NCBI GenBank assembly: GCA_021775805.1
Contig: JAJFHD010000096.1
Location: forward strand, 1-64,000
Origin: Alphaproteobacteria bacterium
GTDB taxonomy: Bacteria > Pseudomonadota > Alphaproteobacteria > Rhizobiales > JAJFHC01
Direction of reading: 5' to 3'
Length of the DNA: 64,000 nucleotides
Below the pieces are notes generated by a model. That model ran no database searches and was not told the DNA's origin. It saw only the letters and a program-made list of their open reading frames with translations. This document shows, piece after piece, positions 9,237-19,689 of this stretch. How positions within the stretch are numbered: position 1 is the stretch's first letter; each line of letters begins with the position of its first letter. The translations under genes were made by a program, and so were the position numbers.

Positions 9237-11111
9237 ATGAGCTCCGGCAAGGAAAGTCCAGCGGAACCGTTCAAGCGCGCCGTGACGTTCGCGATGCGCT
9301 CGATCGCTCAGGACAATGAACTGACAGTGACCTTCGGTTCCGACGCGCCCGGCGTTCTGGATCACAAAGCCCGCCTGCCTCAGGTCGACCGGAATCTGCC
9401 GAAGGAAACTGTCGCGGTGACCCGCGGCATAGCGGATTCCCTGTCCCTGCGCCTGGCCCGTCATGACAACAAGGTCCATGCCCGTCTGGTGCCGGAGGGC
9501 CGCAACGCCCGGGCCGTGTTCGATGCTGTCGAGCAGGCCCGCGTCGAGGCCATTGGCTCCCTGATGATGCCCGGTATGGCGCAAAATCTCGATGCCATGC
9601 TTGAGGACCGGTTTGCCAAGTCTGCGGTCGCCCGGTCGGCCGACCGTGACGACGCACCGCTTGAGGATGCCGTCGCTCTGATCGTGCGCGAGCGCCTGAC
9701 CGGCCGTGCCCCGCCTGAAACCGCCAAGATGCTTGTTGACGCCTGGCGGCCCTGGGTTGAGGAGAAAGCCGGCGAACAGTTGGACAACCTTGACGGTCAG
9801 CTTGACGACCAGACTGCCTTTGCCCGTGTTACCCGCGACATCATAGCATCGCTCGATATGGCGGACGAATTGGGCGAGGAGTCTGAAGAAGGCGATAATG
9901 ACGACGCCGACGGTGATCCCGAGGGCAGTGAATCGGATTCCAATCCCGAAGGCGGCAGCGAAGAGGCCGAAGGCTCCACCACCGCTGACACGGAAGAAGG
10001 CGAAGGCGAGACCGAGGACGGTGAGCAACAGGCCGTCGAACTTGATTCAGACAGCCTGCCCGACGATGCCGATGCGGCCGACGATCCTGACGGCACCCAG
10101 CCCTGGCGCCCGGAACTGCCGTTTTCGAACATGCCGCCCGACAACAGCTACAAGGTCTTCACGCCCGCCTTCGACGAGGTCGTAGCCGCCGAGGATCTGT
10201 GCGACCCGGAAGAACTGCAACGCCTGCGCAACTATCTGGACAAGCAACTCAGCAGCCTGCAGGGCGTGGTGGCAAGACTGGCAAACCGGCTCCAGAGGCG
10301 TTTGCTCGCCAAGCAGAACCGGTCCTGGGACTTCGACCTTGAAGAAGGCATCCTCGACGCCGCCCGGCTTTCGCGCGTCATCATCGACCCGATGCACCCC
10401 CTGTCCTTCAAGATGGAACGCGACACCACCTTCCGCGATACTGTGGTGACCTTGCTGATCGACAATTCTGGCTCCATGCGCGGCCGCCCGATTTCAGTCG
10501 CGGCCACATGTGCCGACATCCTGGCGCGGACACTCGAGCGTTGCGGCGTAAAAGTCGAGATCCTCGGGTTCACCACCCGCGCCTGGAAAGGCGGCCAGGC
10601 ACGCGAGCAATGGCTGGCATCGGGCAAGCCCGAAACACCGGGACGTCTGAACGACCTGCGCCATATCATTTACAAATCCGCCGACCTGCCGTGGCGCCGC
10701 GCCCGCCGCAATCTCGGTCTGATGATGCGGGAGGGCCTGCTCAAGGAGAACATTGACGGCGAAGCGCTGATCTGGGCGCATAACCGAATTCTCGCCCGCC
10801 ATGAGCAAAGACGCATCCTGATGGTGATTTCCGACGGCGCCCCGGTCGACGACTCGACCCTTTCGGTCAACTCGGGAAACTATCTGGAGCGCCATCTTCG
10901 TCACGTTATCCAGGAAATCGAAACCCGTTCACCGGTCGAACTGATCGCCATTGGCATCGGTCACGATGTGACACGCTACTACCGTCGCGCCGTCACGATT
11001 GTCGATGCTGAAGAACTGGGCGGCGCCATGACCGACAAGCTTGCTGAACTGTTCGACGAAGATGTGGCCCAAGCTGCCGGCCAACGCCAGGCATCGCGCG
11101 CACGGCACTGA
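9237..11111 (+). CDS. cobT: Aerobic cobaltochelatase subunit CobT
   Basis: Acidic central linker, [24 protein letters not shown] domain, follows cobS. Confidence 0.96.
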   Translation: MSSGKESPAEPFKRAVTFAMRSIAQDNELTVTFGSDAPGVLDHKARLPQVDRNLPKETVAVTRGIADSLSLRLARHDNKVHARLVPEGRNARAVFDAVEQARVEAIGSLMMPGMAQNLDAMLEDRFAKSAVARSADRDDAPLEDAVALIVRERLTGRAPPETAKMLVDAWRPWVEEKAGEQLDNLDGQLDDQTAFARVTRDIIASLDMADELGEESEEGDNDDADGDPEGSESDSNPEGGSEEAEGSTTADTEEGEGETEDGEQQAVELDSDSLPDDADAADDPDGTQPWRPELPFSNMPPDNSYKVFTPAFDEVVAAEDLCDPEELQRLRNYLDKQLSSLQGVVARLANRLQRRLLAKQNRSWDFDLEEGILDAARLSRVIIDPMHPLSFKMERDTTFRDTVVTLLIDNSGSMRGRPISVAATCADILARTLERCGVKVEILGFTTRAWKGGQAREQWLASGKPETPGRLNDLRHIIYKSADLPWRRARRNLGLMMREGLLKENIDGEALIWAHNRILARHEQRRILMVISDGAPVDDSTLSVNSGNYLERHLRHVIQEIETRSPVELIAIGIGHDVTRYYRRAVTIVDAEELGGAMTDKLAELFDEDVAQAAGQRQASRARH

Positions 11112-12220
11112 TGAAACCGCGTCAAGAACGCGCCTTGCACAAATCGGTCTCAGTTTCTTTTGAGAAACCGGCAACTTGCAGAAATCCGGGATTTCGTGAG
11201 TTTCTTGCAGCAACTGTTGCATTGATTGCTGTTGCCGTTCCTTCGCTGGCTTCAGGCGCGCAAACGCTGCGGCCAGTGTCCGTCGAAACCATTCCGATTG
11301 CGTTCTCGCCATTCGAAACTTCGCGCCGGAACTTTGGAGCGCTCCGATGGCAAGGCGGATTCGAAGTCGAATCCAAGGACAAGAATTTTGGTGGCCTGTC
11401 GGGCATCGTCATCGGTGAAAAGGGCCGCCGGATTGTGGCGATCACCGATAAGGGGCGATGGCTCACAGGAGTTCTGTCATACAAGGACGGTCGACTGGCC
11501 GATCTTGAGAAAGTCCGCATGGCCCCGATCCTCGACAAGCGAGGCCGCCCCCTGGCGTCGCGCAGACACCGTGATGCGGAAGCCGTCAGCTTGTATGACA
11601 CCGGCCTCGGTGGTCGGCTGTTGGTTGCCTTCGAACGCAAGACGCGGGCGAGGATTTACGATTTTGGCCGCAAGGGCGCCAAGGCACGCGCCCGCGCCAT
11701 CAGGCTGCCGTCACGTGCCCGCAAGGGACCGGACAACAAAGAGCTTGAATCAATCGGCCGGTTTCCAAAGTCATCGAGGTTCAGAGGCAGCGTCATCGCA
11801 ATCAGTGAGCATCACCTTGACCGCAAGGGTAACATTCTGGGATGGCTGGTCGGCGGTGCCAATCCCGGTCGCTTTTCGGTCAAGCCGGTCCGCGATTATC
11901 ACATCACTGATCTCGCAATTGTCCCCGGCACCCACGACGTCCTTACCCTGGAGCGCCGATTCACCTTTCTGACCGGTCCCGGAATGCTGATACGATGGCA
12001 TTCCGCAACAGACATACGCCCCGGCGCGGTGCTGACCGGCAAGACGCTCGTCGAAGCCGATTTGCGCTTCAACATAGACAACATGGAGGGCCTTGCCATA
12101 CATCGGGGTCAAGGTGGCAGGCACCGGTTGACGATCGTGTCGGATGATAATTTCAATCCGATTCAACGCACGCTGTTTCTGCAGTTTTCCTGGGACGGAA
12201 AATCGCATGTCAAAAAATGA
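11111..12220 (+). CDS. Esterase-like activity of phytase family protein, secreted
   Basis: GGLSGIVIGEKGRRIVAITDKGRWLTG...RDAEAVSL...NNKELESIG; TGATG overlap with cobT stop. Confidence 0.82.
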   Translation: MKPRQERALHKSVSVSFEKPATCRNPGFREFLAATVALIAVAVPSLASGAQTLRPVSVETIPIAFSPFETSRRNFGALRWQGGFEVESKDKNFGGLSGIVIGEKGRRIVAITDKGRWLTGVLSYKDGRLADLEKVRMAPILDKRGRPLASRRHRDAEAVSLYDTGLGGRLLVAFERKTRARIYDFGRKGAKARARAIRLPSRARKGPDNKELESIGRFPKSSRFRGSVIAISEHHLDRKGNILGWLVGGANPGRFSVKPVRDYHITDLAIVPGTHDVLTLERRFTFLTGPGMLIRWHSATDIRPGAVLTGKTLVEADLRFNIDNMEGLAIHRGQGGRHRLTIVSDDNFNPIQRTLFLQFSWDGKSHVKK

Positions 12221-12310
12221 CCCGCCGGCGTGCTCTGCCAGAGGATTTCAAAACTCATCAGCAACCGTTTTTCGAGGCGGAAATCTGCCAGGAACCAGAC
12301 CGTATCTGGC

Positions 12311-12604
12311 CTAGGCTGCGGCTTCGACTCTGGCTTTTTCGACCCGACGCTTGATGCGCTGCACTTTCAAAGAAAGGTCGACACTGCGGGCCTTGCCAAG
12401 AAACGCGTCCAGGCCACCACGATGTTCGACCGAGCGCAGCGCATGAGCGCTGATCCGCAACCGGAACGTCTCTCCCAGCGCATCGCTCATCAGGCTGACA
12501 TCACACAGGTTCGGAAGGAACCGGCGCCGGTTTCTGTTTTTGGCGTGGCTCACGTTGTTTCCGGTCTGAACCGCCTTGCCAGTCAATTCACAACGACGGG
12601 CCAT
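12311..12604 (-). CDS. rpmB: 50S ribosomal protein L28
   Basis: [33 protein letters not shown]. Confidence 0.97.
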   Translation of the reverse strand: MARRCELTGKAVQTGNNVSHAKNRNRRRFLPNLCDVSLMSDALGETFRLRISAHALRSVEHRGGLDAFLGKARSVDLSLKVQRIKRRVEKARVEAAA

Positions 12605-12651
12605 AAGACACTCCCAAGCTTACTGTTCATCTAAATATTGAAATTCAATCA

Positions 12652-12686
12652 TTGAAAAAGGCGCGCCTGCGCGCGCCGGTTTTCAA
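12652..12686. other. Long stem-loop in rpmB upstream region
   Basis: TTGAAAAAGGCGCGC-CTGC-GCGCGCCGGTTTTCAA. Confidence 0.5.
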
Positions 12687-12989
12687 TTCGCGTGTTGCTA
12701 TACTGCTCCCGTGGCCGGTCGTCAAGGCCCACACGCACTCAATGAGGTCCAATCAGAGCATTTTTGCCGTCGTGCGGATGTCCAGGCGACTTCACTTGCC
12801 CAGAAACAGCCACAATCCTAAACAATGTATCCACTCCCAGAGGGGCAGACCGTGGAGACAAGCTTAGGAATTGCATCCGAACGTCATACGAGTCAAAACT
12901 AACAAGTGCACATTCTGGGGAGAGTGCCAGACTTTCGTTCGTACGTACACCTCGCTAACCTGAATCCACTGCTGCAGGAGAATACAAGA

Positions 12990-13844
12990 ATGCACGGTTC
13001 GATTGGCCTTCGAAGCCTCGCATTGACCGCTATCATTGCCGTGGCGGCAGTACCGGGATCTGTCGGCTCAGCGCACGCCGATGAAAAGATCAGCCTCGAT
13101 TATGATTTCTACGGCAATGGCATACGGGTCCTTACACTCGGCTTCGACGTCATGTTATCCGACGGCGGGTACCATGCGCGCTACAAGCTTAAGACCAAGG
13201 GGCTTGCAAGCATATTCTCGAAGGGAACAACGACCGCCATATCTCAAGGCAAGGTGCGCACCGATTCGCTGCTCGTGAACGAATATTTCGCCAAGATCAA
13301 GAACAGCAAGGGCAATCGCAATCTCGAAATTACCTGGGGCAACGGCGGGCAACCCAAAACCAATCGTTCCTACGATCTCGGCCGACGAAAGTCCGCATCG
13401 ATCAAGGCGGTTCTCAAACCGGATACTCCCGATCCCGTGACGTCAATGCTCGAGAGCATGATGTTCGACGCCGGCAGGCCTTGTGAGGGAACCCGGGTTG
13501 TCTACGACGGAAAAGAGGTTTTTCAGCTGATTTACAAGTATATCAAGCGCGACATTGTGCCGATTACAGCGAACGGCTGGTTTTCAGGCCCGGCCCACAT
13601 GTGCCAATTGACCTATGAGCCAGTGGCGGGTCTGTCCAAGAAAAAGAAACGCCGTCTGAAAAAAACCCCCATCCAGCCCTTCACAGTCTGGATGGCGCCG
13701 GTCAAGTCTCCCATGCTTGGCAGATCACTGCTGATGCCGGTGCGCGCAACCGGCCGCATGAAATGGGCCAACCTGGAAATCTTCATCCGAAAGGGCAGCA
13801 TTGCCGGTTCACCTCTGGTGCCCGCTGCTCTGGCCCAAAAGTAA
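12990..13844 (+). CDS. DUF3108-like secreted protein
   Basis: Signal peptide; YDFYGNGIRVLTLGFDVMLSDGGYHARYKLKTKGL. Confidence 0.7.
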   Translation: MHGSIGLRSLALTAIIAVAAVPGSVGSAHADEKISLDYDFYGNGIRVLTLGFDVMLSDGGYHARYKLKTKGLASIFSKGTTTAISQGKVRTDSLLVNEYFAKIKNSKGNRNLEITWGNGGQPKTNRSYDLGRRKSASIKAVLKPDTPDPVTSMLESMMFDAGRPCEGTRVVYDGKEVFQLIYKYIKRDIVPITANGWFSGPAHMCQLTYEPVAGLSKKKKRRLKKTPIQPFTVWMAPVKSPMLGRSLLMPVRATGRMKWANLEIFIRKGSIAGSPLVPAALAQK

Positions 13845-14037
13845 CTGCCGCTCCCGCGATTGAACTGCGCAACCAAGGTCGTGCTGCCCCGGTCCCCGGC
13901 GGCCACTGTCATTGCAAAATGCCCATGTGCCAAAACAGAACACAATCTTTAACCGCGCCGGCCGACACCCTCGCAAACAGTCTTGCAAGGGCTTCGTTGT
14001 CCGGCCCAGACCGTCACCATCGTGCCAAGGACACCAG

Positions 14038-14100
14038 ATATAGCCGTGAACAAAACCTGAATCTGGTGAGAGTCAGTGATTCGGTCAGGTTTTGTTCACG
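14038..14100. repeat. Palindromic element copy 1 (16-bp perfect inverted repeat)
   Basis: CGTGAACAAAACCTGA (14045-14060) / TCAGGTTTTGTTCACG (14085-14100), contains GTCAGTGATTCGGTCA. Confidence 0.85.
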
Positions 14101-14260
14101 TCTCATTCGCATTCTTAACGCAGGCCGTTTCCCGCACGCCTCGCCGAGGAATACTTTGCTAACAAAAATGATCCATGCGTTAACCATTGAAGTCAAATCT
14201 GCACCTTTGTTGTCCAAACCTTGTGATAATTGCGCGTCGGTGACCTGTGGCGAAATCAAA

Positions 14261-14320
14261 ATATAGCTGCGAACAAAACGAGAAATTTTCAGTGTCAGTG
14301 ATTCGGTCAATGTTTGTTCC
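14261..14320. repeat. Palindromic element copy 2 (degenerate)
   Basis: ATATAGCTGCGAACAAAAC...GTCAGTGATTCGGTCA...TTTGTTC; shares an exact 16-nt core with copy 1. Confidence 0.8.
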
Positions 14321-14475
14321 GCCCCCGTTCCCTGTCGTTAACAAACGACGGGCTGGATGTGCCGTTGCGAAACAGTGTATGGGGTATGTCGATCTGGGAA
14401 ACGCTCCCTGCATCGCATGCCGCCACAGTGCCGGTTTCACCGCCGGATTACCCTGACAAACCAGGAACACGTCAA

Positions 14476-17388
14476 ATGACGAACAACTCTTACAATCGCG
14501 GTCGCCGTGTGACCGCGGTTCTGGGTCCGACCAACACCGGCAAGACCCATCTCGCAGTCGAGCGCATGATCGCCCATGAGTCCGGCATGATCGGTCTGCC
14601 CCTGCGTCTTCTTGCCCGCGAGGTCTACGATCGCGTGGTCGAGCTGCGCGGACCGTCTGCCGTAGCCCTCATCACCGGCGAGGAAAAGATTCTTCCGGCC
14701 TCACCGCGTTATTACGTCTGTACCGTCGAAGCCATGCCGGCGGACAAGGACGTTGATTTTGTCGCCATCGACGAAGTCCAGCTCGCCGCCGATCCCGACC
14801 GCGGCCACATTTTCACCGACAGGCTGCTGCACATGCGCGGCCAGACCGAGACCATGGTCCTGGGCGCCAGCACGATCAAACCGACAATCGAACGTTTGCT
14901 TCCCGGGGCCAATTTTGTTTCAAGACCCAGGTTCTCGCAGCTGACCTATGCGGGCCAGAAGAAGATAACGCGCCTGCCCCGGCGCAGCGCGATCGTCGCC
15001 TTCAGCGCCGATTCGGTTTATGCCATCGCCGAGTTGATCCGGCGCCAGCGTGGTGGTGCGGCTGTCGTCCTGGGCGCGCTCAGTCCGCGCACGAGAAACG
15101 CCCAGGTTGCCCTGTATCAGTCGGGCGATGTTGATTTTCTGGTCGCCACCGACGCCATCGGCATGGGCCTGAACATGGATGTCGACCATGTTGCCTTCGC
15201 GGCGACCCGAAAGTTTGACGGCATGAATTTCCGGGATCTTATCCCCGGAGAACTGGCTCAGATTGCCGGCAGGGCGGGACGCCACATGAACGACGGCACT
15301 TTCGGGGTCACCGCCGACGCCGCACCGATGGAAGCGGAAGTGATCAGCCGGATTGAAAACCATGAGTTTGAACCGGTAAAGGTCATTCACTGGCGCAACC
15401 GGCAGATCGACTTTGCTTCGCTCACCGATCTCATGACGAGCCTCATTCGCCCGCCATCGGAAAACGGTCTGGTTCGCGCACGCATCGCCGACGATGTTAC
15501 GGCGCTGGAAATGTTGAGCCGCGATGAAGACATCCGTGCTTTGGTCTCGACACCGGCCGACGTCGAACGCTTGTGGGATGTCTGCCAGATTCCCGACTAC
15601 CGAAACATTACCGGCGGCGAACATGCCGCCATGATCGGCCGCATCTTCAGCCATGTCACGACCGGCAACGGCTACATTCCCGAAGACTGGTTCGCCGGCC
15701 AACTTTCCTATGCCGACCGTACCGACGGTGATATAGACACGTTGGCGACCCGTATCGCACACATAAGAACCTGGACATTTGTTGCCAACCGGTCGAACTG
15801 GTTGAGGGACCCGGTCGGTTGGCAGGAAAAGGCCCGGACTATCGAGGACAAGCTATCGGATGCCCTGCATGAACGCCTGAGCCAACGGTTTGTTGACCGT
15901 CGCTCAAGTGTCCTGATGAAGCGGCTCCGGGAGAAGGAAGATGTAATGGCCTCAGTTTCAGGCCAGGGCGAGATTCACGTGGAAGGCGAATTTATCGGAA
16001 ACCTGATAGGCTTCCGGTTCGTTCCCGAGGCCGGGGTGGCGGATGCTCAGCCCAGGGCAATGAAGACCGCATCGCTCAAGGTGATTGCCGCTGAACTGAC
16101 GAACCGGGCCGGCCTGATCCGCACCGCCGCCGACACCGAGATGGCGTTGAACGCCCAAGGCCAGATCGAATGGAAGGGTGAGGCGGTCGCGAGCCTTGGC
16201 ACCGGTGACGACGTTCTCCGGCCCAAACTGACCCTGTCGGCTGACGAGCAGCTGGCCGGAAGCGCCCGGGAGAATGTCCAGGAACGCCTGGAAACCTGGG
16301 TGCGGCAGCATATCGACACGCTCCTTGAGCCTCTGGCGGCACTCGCTGCGGGAGAGGGCATCGAAGGGCTGGCACGCGGCCTCGCTTTTCGCCTGGTCGA
16401 GAATCTTGGCGTTCTGGTACGCGACGATGTTTCCGACGACGTCCGGCAACTGGACCAGGATGCCCGCAGAACCCTGCGCAAATACGGGGTGCGGTTCGGC
16501 GCCTTCCACATCTTCATCCCAAGCCTGCTGAAACCTGCACCCGCCCGCCTGCGGTTGTTGCTTTGGGCGCTCAGCCTGACCGGCGACAGGGCGGTCGACG
16601 CCGAAGCCGTGCCACCTCTGCCGGCGGACGGCCTCACATCGGTTCCGTTCGATCGTTCAACCCCTCGCGGTTTCTATCAGGCTGCCGGATACCGGCTATG
16701 TGGTTCCCGTGCCGTGCGCATCGACATGCTCGAACGCCTCGGCGATCTCATTCGCACACGTGTCTTCTGGAAACCGGAAAAGGACACCGACGAACGCCCC
16801 GAAGGCTCGGTTGAAGGCGGTGGCTTCACGGTTATACCCGACATGATGTCATTGGTCGGATGTTCCGGCGAAGACTTCGCCAGCATCCTTCACACACTTG
16901 GATTCCGCATGGAGCGGCGCAAGGCGCCACCGGCCCTGCCCGACCCGCCCGGAGAACCCGAAACAGCCGCCGACACCGCCATGCCGGCGACCGACGTTCC
17001 GGTGTCCGGCGTGCCGGGCAGCGCTGCCGCCGACCCTGCCCCCGATAAACCGGCCATCGACGGCTCGGCGGCAGAACTGGCCGCCGAGTCCGGATCAGAG
17101 CCCGCCGGCCCTCCGGAGCCCGCCTTTATTGAAGTCTGGAAGCCGCGGCGCAAGAAACGGCCCGAACACCGCGGATCGGATGCCAGCCAAAAGCAGGATA
17201 CGGGACAAAAGACAAACGACAGGCCCCACCAAAAGCGACGTCCCGAGCGCAAGGGCAAACCGAAGAAGCCGAACACAGTTCGCCTCTCCGCCAGCCCCGC
17301 GAAAGCTGCGTCACTGGAGGACTCGCCATTTGCAGCCTTGAGTGCGCTCAAGAAAGCGATGGAAGAAGGGTCGGATCGCAACACCTGA
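14476..17388 (+). CDS. SUV3-like RNA helicase-related protein with long basic/disordered C-terminus
   Basis: VTAVLGPTNTGKTHLAVERM, FVAIDEVQLAADPDRGHIFTDRLL, QIAGRAGRH; start after Gln54 of the ORF-track protein. Confidence 0.9.
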   Translation: MTNNSYNRGRRVTAVLGPTNTGKTHLAVERMIAHESGMIGLPLRLLAREVYDRVVELRGPSAVALITGEEKILPASPRYYVCTVEAMPADKDVDFVAIDEVQLAADPDRGHIFTDRLLHMRGQTETMVLGASTIKPTIERLLPGANFVSRPRFSQLTYAGQKKITRLPRRSAIVAFSADSVYAIAELIRRQRGGAAVVLGALSPRTRNAQVALYQSGDVDFLVATDAIGMGLNMDVDHVAFAATRKFDGMNFRDLIPGELAQIAGRAGRHMNDGTFGVTADAAPMEAEVISRIENHEFEPVKVIHWRNRQIDFASLTDLMTSLIRPPSENGLVRARIADDVTALEMLSRDEDIRALVSTPADVERLWDVCQIPDYRNITGGEHAAMIGRIFSHVTTGNGYIPEDWFAGQLSYADRTDGDIDTLATRIAHIRTWTFVANRSNWLRDPVGWQEKARTIEDKLSDALHERLSQRFVDRRSSVLMKRLREKEDVMASVSGQGEIHVEGEFIGNLIGFRFVPEAGVADAQPRAMKTASLKVIAAELTNRAGLIRTAADTEMALNAQGQIEWKGEAVASLGTGDDVLRPKLTLSADEQLAGSARENVQERLETWVRQHIDTLLEPLAALAAGEGIEGLARGLAFRLVENLGVLVRDDVSDDVRQLDQDARRTLRKYGVRFGAFHIFIPSLLKPAPARLRLLLWALSLTGDRAVDAEAVPPLPADGLTSVPFDRSTPRGFYQAAGYRLCGSRAVRIDMLERLGDLIRTRVFWKPEKDTDERPEGSVEGGGFTVIPDMMSLVGCSGEDFASILHTLGFRMERRKAPPALPDPPGEPETAADTAMPATDVPVSGVPGSAAADPAPDKPAIDGSAAELAAESGSEPAGPPEPAFIEVWKPRRKKRPEHRGSDASQKQDTGQKTNDRPHQKRRPERKGKPKKPNTVRLSASPAKAASLEDSPFAALSALKKAMEEGSDRNT

Positions 17389-17402
17389 GTTTTGCCGCAG
17401 CA

Positions 17403-17801
17403 ATGACCGCCGACCTACAACGCATTGACAAATGGCTCTGGTTCGCCCGCATGCTCAAAACCAGAACCGCGGCTTCCAAACTGGCGGCGGCGGGAAGAAT
17501 CCGCGTCAACGGGACAAGAATTACCAAGCCCAGTCAAAGCCTAGTGGTTGACGACGTGTTGACTTTCACGATCAACCATCAGGTTCGGATTCTGAAGGTC
17601 CTGGACCTAGGCAAACGACGGGGTCCGTTTTCGGAGGCTCGCCTGCTTTATGAGGATCTGACCCCTGTTGCCGGCCAGGACGACGGCGACAAGAACGCAG
17701 ATTTTGATGAAGCACCCGACGGCGCCCGCGACAGAGGAGCCGGGCGGCCGACCAAAAAGGAGCGCCGTGAACTCGACGAGTGGCGCGGTACGGAAAACTG
17801 A
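17403..17801 (+). CDS. RNA-binding S4 domain protein (HslR-like)
   Basis: RIDKWLWFARMLKTRTAASKLAAAGRIRVNG. Confidence 0.92.
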   Translation: MTADLQRIDKWLWFARMLKTRTAASKLAAAGRIRVNGTRITKPSQSLVVDDVLTFTINHQVRILKVLDLGKRRGPFSEARLLYEDLTPVAGQDDGDKNADFDEAPDGARDRGAGRPTKKERRELDEWRGTEN

Positions 17802-17994
17802 CGGCCCTTGAGGGGGTGCCGAAGCCACCTGCAATCACAACAAGTTGTGTATCCGGTTTAGCGGGTGTGACAACAAGGAAAATGGTGGGCAATCCCGCCA
17901 ATATGGTATAGGAAGCGCCCGACGATATCATGTCTGCCAATGTTGTGCGGACACGCCTTGCCCACATCATTGAATTCGCACTTCGGAGAACAAG

Positions 17995-18333
17995 ATGACC
18001 TATTTGGTGACCGACAACTGCATCAAATGCAAATACATGGATTGTGTTGAAGTTTGTCCGGTGGATTGCTTCTACGAAGGCGAGAATATGCTCGTGATTC
18101 ACCCCGATGAATGCATTGACTGTGGCGTTTGCGAACCAGAATGTCCGGCGGAGGCAATCAAGCCCGACACCGAGGACGGTCTCGACAAGTGGCTGACTGT
18201 AAACACCGAGTATGCCGAGAAATGGCCCAACATCACCGTCAAGCGCGAGCCTGAAGAGGGCTCCGAAAAGTTTGATGGCGAGGCCGGCAAGTTCGAAAAA
18301 TACTTTTCGGAAAACCCCGGCGAGGGCGATTGA
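17995..18333 (+). CDS. fdxA: 7Fe-8S ferredoxin FdxA
   Basis: [51 protein letters not shown]. Confidence 0.97.
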   Translation: MTYLVTDNCIKCKYMDCVEVCPVDCFYEGENMLVIHPDECIDCGVCEPECPAEAIKPDTEDGLDKWLTVNTEYAEKWPNITVKREPEEGSEKFDGEAGKFEKYFSENPGEGD

Positions 18334-18841
18334 GCCACCGGGCCGAAAGACCACAGCCGGAATGGCGCCGCGTTTCCGTTAAAATTAACCAAATCGCGTA
18401 ATCCGGTGATTAACGATAGTGGGTTAAACGCCGGATATTCGGGCGGAATTTGGGCAACCTGGCGCTTCCGGGGTTCCCAAAACGTAAAAATTGTGTTATA
18501 TCAAACCTTAACAATCAATAGTGGCTTTTTTCGCTAAAGATTGACAGGAACATCAACGGCAACCGACCCTTTTGGGCACGGGCTTTTTTTTTCGATTTTT
18601 CTGTTTTTTCAATGGCAAATGCACTGCGCAGCGGTGGCAGGAAAAGGGCTATAGCGGTCAATATTGTTTTGACTTTGTCTTGGCGCAGTGGACGGGAAGT
18701 GCCCCATCTCTGACTGTTCTGCGTCCGCCGACCGCACGATTTTAGGGCCTTCAGCAGCCAATTGCCGGCTGATGGTGGCCGATTCGACATGGTGCAGGTG
18801 CGACATGTCGTCCGCAACCCTAAACGAGGTACCGCATTAGC

Positions 18842-19408
18842 ATGGCCGCCAAGAAGAAAACAGCGAAAAAACTTGCATTCAAGACCAATGAATTTGTTGT
18901 CTATCCCTCTCACGGTGTCGGCAGGATCACCAGCGTCGAGGAACAGGAAATCGCCGGTGCGACGCTTGAACTTTACGTCATCGATTTCGAAAAGGACAAG
19001 ATGACCCTGCGTGTACCCACTGCGAAGTCTGAATCGGTCGGCATGCGCAAACTGTCCGACACGCCGGTTGTCGATCAGGCCATGAAAACGCTCAAAGGCC
19101 GCGCCCGCGTCAAGCGCACCATGTGGAGCCGACGGGCCCAGGAATACGAAGCGAAAATCAACTCCGGAGATCTGGTTTCGATCGCCGAAGTCGTGCGCGA
19201 CCTGTTCCGGTCCGACCGCCAGCCCGAACAGTCCTACAGTGAACGCCAGCTCTATGAAGCAGCGCTTGATCGCATGGCCCGTGAAATCGCCGCGGTAAAG
19301 AAGCTGGACGACGCCGGTGCCGTGGCCGAAATCGAGGAAGTGCTCGAAGCAACCTCCCGCAAGGCCGAAAAGGCTGCGGAAAAGGAAATGGAAGAAAAGG
19401 CCGCCTAG
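18842..19408 (+). CDS. CarD family transcriptional regulator
   Basis: FVVYPSHGVGRITSVEEQEIAG; RAQEYEAKINSGDLVSIAEVVRDLFR. Confidence 0.95.
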   Translation: MAAKKKTAKKLAFKTNEFVVYPSHGVGRITSVEEQEIAGATLELYVIDFEKDKMTLRVPTAKSESVGMRKLSDTPVVDQAMKTLKGRARVKRTMWSRRAQEYEAKINSGDLVSIAEVVRDLFRSDRQPEQSYSERQLYEAALDRMAREIAAVKKLDDAGAVAEIEEVLEATSRKAEKAAEKEMEEKAA

Positions 19409-19439
19409 ACCGTCCTCAGCCGAACACAATTTCGTGAAG

Positions 19440-19467
19440 AGCCCGGTCTTGCTGGACCGGGCTTTTT
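19440..19467 (+). terminator. Rho-independent terminator of carD gene
   Basis: AGCCCGGTC-ttgctg-GACCGGGCT followed by TTTT. Confidence 0.9.
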
Positions 19468-19615
19468 GCGTTGTGACGGGGATCCATTTAATCCGTTCGT
19501 TCGTATGACCATATGAAGGAAAGACATGAACATCGGACCGAATTCCACATCGAGCGGAATTCGGCCGCATGGAACAGTTTGCATTATGTGAGGCGCCGGC
19601 AGTTTGTTCCGACGT

Positions 19616-19631
19616 TGTGAGATCGATCACA
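19616..19631. promoter_or_regulatory. CRP/FNR-superfamily-type palindrome upstream of rpoH
   Basis: TGTGA-GATCGA-TCACA, exact match to the CRP half-sites. Confidence 0.6.
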
Positions 19632-19689
19632 TCGATTTCATCAAGATGACGCCATCTTAAAGCAGGATGTTCTAGAAAGGAGTACCGTC

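Noticed and set aside
14261-14290. LexA/SOS box (GAACAAAACGAGAAAT resembles GAAC-N7-GAAC)
   Set aside because: Second half-site is GAAA/GAAT rather than GAAC in both copies, and the palindromic context explains the sequence better
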